The notes beneath the pieces are model-generated. The model did no database searches. It worked only from the letters and a program-made list of their open reading frames with translations, and was not told where the DNA came from. Shown one piece after another: positions 6,945-10,333 of a stretch of DNA of 10,333 nt. The stretch's first letter is position 1. Every line of letters begins with the position of its first letter. Where the stretch lies: the NCBI GenBank assembly GCA_002733465.1, contig NVVT01000004.1:16488-26820 (forward strand), written 5' to 3'. The DNA comes from Kangiella sp. (GTDB lineage Bacteria > Pseudomonadota > Gammaproteobacteria > Enterobacterales > Kangiellaceae). Made by a program: the position numbers and the translations under genes.

Positions 6945-8608
6945 AACCATGCCTCCAATTCATTAATATTATCAAGTACGATATCGGCACCAGCATCGTA
7001 TAAACTTTGTATTTTATTTGAGCCTATACCGATTGCTAAGCTATTGGACGCAGCAGCGGCTTGCATATCGTCGGGATTATCACCACACATCCAACTTTGA
7101 GGCGAATATTTTTTCTGTAATTTTTGAATGCCTTCGGGTGATGGTTTAGCAATTTTAACGTCATCTAAACTGATTAGATCTAATGATGACAGATCAATCA
7201 TGGATTGACCGGATATTGCCTCTTTTCTGGGACGGCCAGTTACTACAGTGAAAACAGTATTTGACGACTGTTTTATTTTGTTGACAAAGGAATTTGAAAT
7301 TAACACGCTTTCATTTTTAACTAACCCTTCTATTTCGGAGTTTCCCAAATATAAATTCTGAAATTCCTCCGTTACTTTTTCCAGCGTAAACTTAAACCCC
7401 AGATCCAATAGAATTTTTTGACTCAATACCCAATCGTTATTATAACCGCCTTGCTTTCGTAAAACTTCTAAGGTTTCAAATTGAATATCTTTGTTTGATA
7501 ACAATTTGACCGTTTCAATAGTACATTGATCGTAACTTCCACTAGTATCAATTAGTACACCATCCATATCCATACAAACCAGTTTAGGACAAAAACATTG
7601 CTCTAACATCTTTAGTAGTCGTTCAATATCAAAAGGAATAGTAATTCTAAGACAGTTTTTCAACTCTCCTTCAGAAAAATCTCTCACTAATATTTTGTTT
7701 TTTGCCATAAACGACTTAACCGCTTGAGCTTGGTTAGTCGGCAAAGTTAATAATACAAAATTTGATTGACTCGGAAAAACGTTTACACCAATTTTTGTAA
7801 ACCAATCAGTAATCACTTTCCGATTGATTCTAATCGTTTGACAATATTCCTTCATTTCTTTTTGGCTTTCTACAGTTAAAGCTTGTAAAGCAATATGCAA
7901 ACTGGGTGCTGGAATATTAAATGGCATACAGCGCAGTTTAAATTCTTTAATTAATGTTTCGTTTCCTAAAATGTATCCTAGCCTTATTCCAGCTAATCCG
8001 TAGGCTTTTGAAAATGTTCGTAGAATAACAAGGTTATCAAAATGACTCAGCAAATTATTCGCTACAGACTCCTCATCTGAAAATTCAATATAAGCTTCAT
8101 CTAAAAACACCCGTCCATTTGCTTCTTGTGAAGCAGTAATCAACTTGATTAAAATTTCTTTGGGAATTGATTCACCTGTTGGGTTGTTGGGCCTAGTTAG
8201 TATTGTGATTGCTTTTTGATTTGATTTTATTTCTTCAAGAGTCGTATCGGTGTCTACTGACAGAGCCTCTGTAGACTGAATAAAGATAGTATCCAACTCC
8301 CAACTCTTAACGCCCCAAGTGTATTGAGAGAATGCGGGCAATGGTAAAATTAGTTTAACGTTATCCTTTAGTGATTTTTCTTTAATCAAACGCATTAAAA
8401 TCATGATCGCTTCATCGCCACCGTTGGTACAAAGTACTTGATTAGGGCATAGATTGTTTAGTTCAGCTAGTCGAATCTCTAACGGTTTACGATCAGGGTA
8501 TTGCCATAGCGATTCACCATAAGTAAAGTCCTTAACTAACGGATTTAACTTGTCGCTTCTTTCGTTAAAATCTAATTTTAGAAGCTTTGATTGTGAAGGT
8601 TCGTTCAT
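6932..8608 (-). CDS. hisC: Fusion of histidinol-phosphate aminotransferase and HAD-family phosphatase
   Basis: Residues 1-338 form a fold-type I PLP aminotransferase of the HisC type: LDFNE (12-16), YPDRKPLEIRLAEL (37-50), RPNNPTG (139-145), FLDEAY (168-173), the PLP lysine Lys201 in FSKAYGLAGIRLGY, and LRITI (320-324). Residues about 341-558 form a HAD phosphohydrolase: motif I DMDGVLID (347-354) with Asp347 and Asp349, a GGYNNDW cap motif (387-393), motif II VTGRP (456-460), motif III Lys488 in KIAKPS, and motif IV GDNPDD (509-514). HisC makes histidinol phosphate. The operon has no HisB-N, PHP or inositol-monophosphatase-like phosphatase, so the HAD part is inferred to be the histidinol-phosphate phosphatase. 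It is unlike the HAD domain of enterobacterial HisB; I recall a HAD-IA clade with the NNDW signature but cannot check it. hisG ends 14 nt upstream and hisB overlaps its end by 13 nt. Confidence 0.93.
   Translation of the reverse strand: MNEPSQSKLLKLDFNERSDKLNPLVKDFTYGESLWQYPDRKPLEIRLAELNNLCPNQVLCTNGGDEAIMILMRLIKEKSLKDNVKLILPLPAFSQYTWGVKSWELDTIFIQSTEALSVDTDTTLEEIKSNQKAITILTRPNNPTGESIPKEILIKLITASQEANGRVFLDEAYIEFSDEESVANNLLSHFDNLVILRTFSKAYGLAGIRLGYILGNETLIKEFKLRCMPFNIPAPSLHIALQALTVESQKEMKEYCQTIRINRKVITDWFTKIGVNVFPSQSNFVLLTLPTNQAQAVKSFMAKNKILVRDFSEGELKNCLRITIPFDIERLLKMLEQCFCPKLVCMDMDGVLIDTSGSYDQCTIETVKLLSNKDIQFETLEVLRKQGGYNNDWVLSQKILLDLGFKFTLEKVTEEFQNLYLGNSEIEGLVKNESVLISNSFVNKIKQSSNTVFTVVTGRPRKEAISGQSMIDLSSLDLISLDDVKIAKPSPEGIQKLQKKYSPQSWMCGDNPDDMQAAAASNSLAIGIGSNKIQSLYDAGADIVLDNINELEAWLCLK
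6952..6956 (-). promoter_or_regulatory. Shine-Dalgarno of hisB that fixes its start
   Basis: GGAGG on the minus strand, the clearest ribosome-binding site in the operon. It lies inside the last codons of hisC::HAD. Its spacing favours the second of two nearby ATGs (6944). Confidence 0.7.
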
Positions 8609-8622
8609 TGCCTTTACTCTGA

Positions 8623-9486
8623 CTAAATCGCTTTTCGAATCGCAGTTTCAAGAATATCTGTAGCGCCGGCTGCAATTATTTTTGGTAACAATTCTCTTAT
8701 TTCACTTTTTTTAACCGCTGCTTTAACGGCGAAACCCTTATTTTGATATAAAGGTGATACTGTTGGATAGCGCATGCAAGGTAACAATTTTACTATCGAT
8801 TCTATTTCATCACTTCCACAATTCATCTCAAGTAAAACTCTATCGCGCCCATTCAAAACGGCTTGCATCAATGTTAACAAGTCATCAATGTCTTTACGCT
8901 TTCCAGTGTCTTTTAACGCATCCTTATTCGCAATGAATTGTGTCGAACTAGTCATTACCGTATCAACAATTTTTAACCGATTTGCACGTATAGTACTGCC
9001 AGTTGAAGTGTTATCAATAATCATATCAGCATCTTCAGGCGGGAAAACTTCCGTTGCCCCATAAGCTCGAAGAATTTGATAATCGACACCTAACTTGTTT
9101 AAATATTTATCGCTAATATTTTTGTACTCAGATGCGACAATGAGTTTTCTACCCTTCTTTGATTCCTCTTTCATTTCTTCCCAATCCCAATCTTCAGGAA
9201 TACAGGCAACAATTTTTACCGGATCAAAATCTAAAGCATTGAGTATTTCGACTTGACAGTTCTGTTCTTCAATCCAATCAATCCCAGAAAAGCCAATATC
9301 ATGCTGACCCAATTCAACCATAGTAGCGATGTTTTGGCTTTTTAGTAATTTGACCTCTAAGTCAAAACCGTAAGCCTTTGGACGATAATCACGGTCACCG
9401 CCAACAAGCTCAATACCACAATCCGATAGCAACGCTAATACTTTCGTGTTGATTCGACCTTTTGGTAATACTAGTTTTAATGTCAT
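8623..9486 (-). CDS. hisG: ATP phosphoribosyltransferase, long form
   Basis: HisG condenses ATP with PRPP, the committed and feedback-regulated step. The 287-residue product is the long, self-sufficient form: N-terminal catalytic lobes beginning LKLVLPKGR, the PRPP-binding stretch at 151-171 (DADMIIDNTSTGST), and a C-terminal domain (about 216-287) of the ACT-like, histidine-binding type. No HisZ is therefore needed. The start is ATG 9486, with GAG at 9498-9496 spaced 9 nt. The in-frame TTG at 9507 would add seven residues that do not look like HisG and is rejected. It is the first structural gene after the attenuator and palindrome block. Confidence 0.96.
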   Translation of the reverse strand: MTLKLVLPKGRINTKVLALLSDCGIELVGGDRDYRPKAYGFDLEVKLLKSQNIATMVELGQHDIGFSGIDWIEEQNCQVEILNALDFDPVKIVACIPEDWDWEEMKEESKKGRKLIVASEYKNISDKYLNKLGVDYQILRAYGATEVFPPEDADMIIDNTSTGSTIRANRLKIVDTVMTSSTQFIANKDALKDTGKRKDIDDLLTLMQAVLNGRDRVLLEMNCGSDEIESIVKLLPCMRYPTVSPLYQNKGFAVKAAVKKSEIRELLPKIIAAGATDILETAIRKAI

Positions 9487-9529
9487 TTTATGTGTCTCGT
9501 TATACAAATTGAAGATCTAATCATTGTCC

Positions 9530-9597
9530 GTCCATCCATGGACATCGCAGGATCGCCATCCATGGCTCTTTCCTGCATACAGTCCATCCATGGACAT
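9530..9597. repeat. Block of three CCATCCATGG palindromes in the his leader
   Basis: The decamer CCATCCATGG occurs three times (9532-9541, 9556-9565, 9584-9593). The outer copies are identical 16-nt units, GTCCATCCATGGACAT, at 9530-9545 and 9582-9597. Each forms a 6-bp hairpin with a 2-nt loop. The middle copy is GCCATCCATGGC, nested inside a second stem GCAGGA (9547-9552) / TCCTGC (9571-9576). The block lies between the attenuator U-tract and hisG, so it is transcribed only on readthrough. It resembles a dispersed intergenic palindromic repeat; copy number elsewhere cannot be seen from here. Confidence 0.85.
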
Positions 9598-9630
9598 AAA
9601 AAAAGCCCCGAATATTTCTAAACGGGGCTT
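9597..9630 (-). terminator. his attenuator, intrinsic terminator
   Basis: On the minus strand AAGCCCCG (9630-9623), a 12-nt loop and CGGGGCTT (9610-9603) form a perfect 8-bp stem followed by a T run (9604-9598). It sits upstream of hisG and downstream of the leader ORF, so it would stop his transcription before the first gene. Confidence 0.88.
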
Positions 9631-9668
9631 AAGGATTTTGTTACTACTTATTACAAAACACTAAAGAA

Positions 9669-9691
9669 CACCGTCATGGCATATGTCGGTG
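9669..9691 (-). promoter_or_regulatory. Leader hairpin over the His codons (attenuation control)
   Basis: CACCG (9691-9687) pairs with CGGTG (9673-9669), extended by a 3-bp stem beyond a T-T mismatch. The 5' arm contains the CAC codon of the leader peptide and the 3' arm begins at its stop codon. A ribosome stalled on His codons would melt it. The freed strand ACGGTGTT (about 9675-9668) can pair imperfectly (7 of 8, one G-U) with the terminator's 5' arm and act as antiterminator. The pairing was done by eye. Confidence 0.6.
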
Positions 9692-9748
9692 GGTTTGATG
9701 GATTGAAATAGCAATCCAAACAGGAGATTTGCGTTTGTTGGTTTTCAT
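9674..9748 (-). CDS. hisL: his operon leader peptide
   Basis: A 24-codon ORF begins MKTNKRKSPV and ends IHQTHRHMP. His codons are at positions 17, 20 and 22, giving three in the last eight residues, just before the stop. This is fewer and less clustered than the seven consecutive His codons of E. coli hisL. Position and structure fit, because a stop lies in frame 6 nt upstream of the ATG, the ORF ends inside a hairpin, and the attenuator follows 44 nt later. No strong Shine-Dalgarno precedes the ATG, which lowers confidence. A second 6-bp hairpin, GGATTG/CAATCC (9717-9700), lies in the middle of the ORF. Confidence 0.7.
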   Translation of the reverse strand: MKTNKRKSPVWIAISIHQTHRHMP

Positions 9749-9793
9749 GGTTCAATAATCGAACTTTAGTAGTCTATTAGCCAATAATCTTTA

Positions 9794-9799
9794 GTTATA
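9794..9799 (-). promoter_or_regulatory. Candidate -10 of the his promoter
   Basis: TATAAC on the minus strand matches the sigma-70 -10 in five of six bases and would start transcription near 9787, about 40 nt before the leader ORF. No good -35 is visible at the right spacing, so the assignment is weak. Confidence 0.35.
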
Positions 9800-9822
9800 A
9801 GCTATTAAAACTCAGGTATAAT
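9795..9822 (+). promoter_or_regulatory. Candidate promoter of the glutaredoxin-like gene
   Basis: A perfect -10 TATAAT lies at 9817-9822, with TTATAA (9795-9800, four of six bases) 16 nt upstream as -35. The predicted start is near 9829, about 30 nt before the ATG at 9860. It overlaps the candidate his promoter on the other strand. Confidence 0.5.
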
Positions 9823-9859
9823 AAAATTTACCGGAAAATAAACTCCCTCATACTCAATT

Positions 9860-10186
9860 ATGCTTAAAGAAATAATATCTATGTTTAGCGAAAAATTCAG
9901 CAAAAATGACGATAATTCTGAAACGTTTATCAAAGATCACTATTTATACCACTACTCAAGTTGCCCATTTTGCTTTCGAGTCAGCATTGGCATGAAAAAA
10001 TTGGGAATTAATATGGAGAAAAGGAATATTCACGAAGGAACTGAATACTACAACGAATTAAAAAATGGAGGCGGTAATACCATGGTGCCTTGTTTAAGGA
10101 TTGATAATAATGGCGAGAGTAAATGGCTTTACGAATCAGCGGATATCATGCGTTATTTAGAAAACAACTTTGCTTCAAATGATTAA
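9860..10186 (+). CDS. Glutaredoxin / GST N-terminal domain-like small thiol protein
   Basis: The 108-residue protein has a thioredoxin-like fold of the glutaredoxin/GST-N type. A short polar N-terminus (1-25) precedes strand YLYHYSSCPFCFRV with the dithiol CPFC at 35-38. The cis-proline strand is TMVPCLRI (Pro77), and a GST-N-like ESADIMRYLENNF follows at 92-104. There is no C-terminal GST helical domain, so it stands alone as an oxidoreductase, probably glutathione-linked and cytosolic. A second ATG at 9881 (Met8) is possible, since neither start has a convincing Shine-Dalgarno. It is divergent from the his operon and 39 nt ahead of an exported protein gene with no terminator between, so the two are likely co-transcribed. 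The substrate is unknown. Confidence 0.8.
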   Translation: MLKEIISMFSEKFSKNDDNSETFIKDHYLYHYSSCPFCFRVSIGMKKLGINMEKRNIHEGTEYYNELKNGGGNTMVPCLRIDNNGESKWLYESADIMRYLENNFASND

Positions 10187-10225
10187 AGAAATACCAAATC
10201 AAATACAACAAAAATGGAGAAACAA

Positions 10226-10333
10226 ATGAAAAACCTATTAAATAATATTTCTAAAACGATACTTGGCTTATTTTTTATTACGAGCGTTTCTGTTTTTGCC
10301 GAAGACGCATCCAAACCAGCACCAGAAGTCGGA
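10226..10333 (+). CDS. N-terminus of an exported protein (3'-partial)
   Basis: The window ends after 36 codons. The visible part has a Sec signal peptide: basic start MKN...SK, a hydrophobic core (ILGLFFITSVSVF) and a likely cleavage after VFA, before EDASKPAPEVG. GGAG at 10216-10219 is well spaced (6 nt) from the ATG. It follows the CPFC protein closely and probably shares its transcript. The mature domain lies outside the window, so its function cannot be named. Confidence 0.75.
   Translation, partial: MKNLLNNISKTILGLFFITSVSVFAEDASKPAPEVG

Noticed and set aside
9487..9507. Seven-codon N-terminal extension of HisG from a TTG start
   Set aside because: MTLKLVLPKGR is the normal HisG beginning, and the ATG at 9486 has a usable upstream GAG. 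The TTG start has no support.
9530..9597. The three CCATCCATGG copies as a small CRISPR-like array
   Set aside because: The repeats are short palindromes, the intervals are unequal and partly self-complementary, and there are no cas genes. A palindromic intergenic repeat explains it better.

Overview
This AT-rich window is dominated by what looks like a complete histidine biosynthesis operon on the minus strand. It is flanked by the 3' part of a membrane M1-peptidase gene at the left and a short plus-strand redox/secreted-protein pair at the right. The membrane peptidase with an ABC-2-permease-like front half, Shine-Dalgarno sites, a proteobacterial style of his attenuation and dispersed palindromic repeats suggest a Gram-negative bacterium, probably an AT-rich (perhaps marine) gammaproteobacterium. 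That placement rests on general resemblance only. Several his proteins are not of the enterobacterial type, so the operon may have a separate ancestry from the host.

Layout: (1) 1-2448, plus strand: C-terminal 815 residues of a membrane-anchored M1 metallopeptidase. The frame is open to base 1, so the gene starts outside the window. (2) 9748-2455, minus strand: the his leader and operon in the order leader peptide, attenuator, palindromic repeat block, hisG, hisC::HAD phosphatase, hisB, hisH, hisF, an 85-bp inverted-repeat element, hisA::hisI::hisE, hisD. (3) 9790-9825: face-to-face candidate promoters for the operon and for the plus-strand genes. (4) 9860-10186, plus: a small glutaredoxin/GST-N-like protein with a CPFC active site. 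(5) 10226-10333, plus: the first 36 codons of an exported protein that runs off the window.

The seven structural genes can account for all ten steps from PRPP and ATP to histidine: HisG (1), HisE (2), HisI (3), HisA (4), HisHF (5), HisB (6), HisC (7), histidinol-phosphate phosphatase (8) and HisD (9-10). HisB here is dehydratase only, and no classical phosphatase is present. Step 8 is best explained by the HAD domain fused to the C-terminus of HisC, joining consecutive steps 7 and 8 in one chain. Likewise HisA, HisI and HisE (steps 4, 3, 2) are one 411-residue protein. Both fusions and the placement of hisD last differ from the familiar hisGDCBHAFI order.

The 350-bp gap upstream of hisG holds a 24-codon leader ORF with three His codons in its last eight, a hairpin over these codons, and a strong intrinsic terminator. 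It also holds a block of three CCATCCATGG palindromes. This is the architecture of ribosome-mediated his attenuation. The hisF-hisA gap carries a different repeat, with 14-bp perfect terminal inverted repeats.
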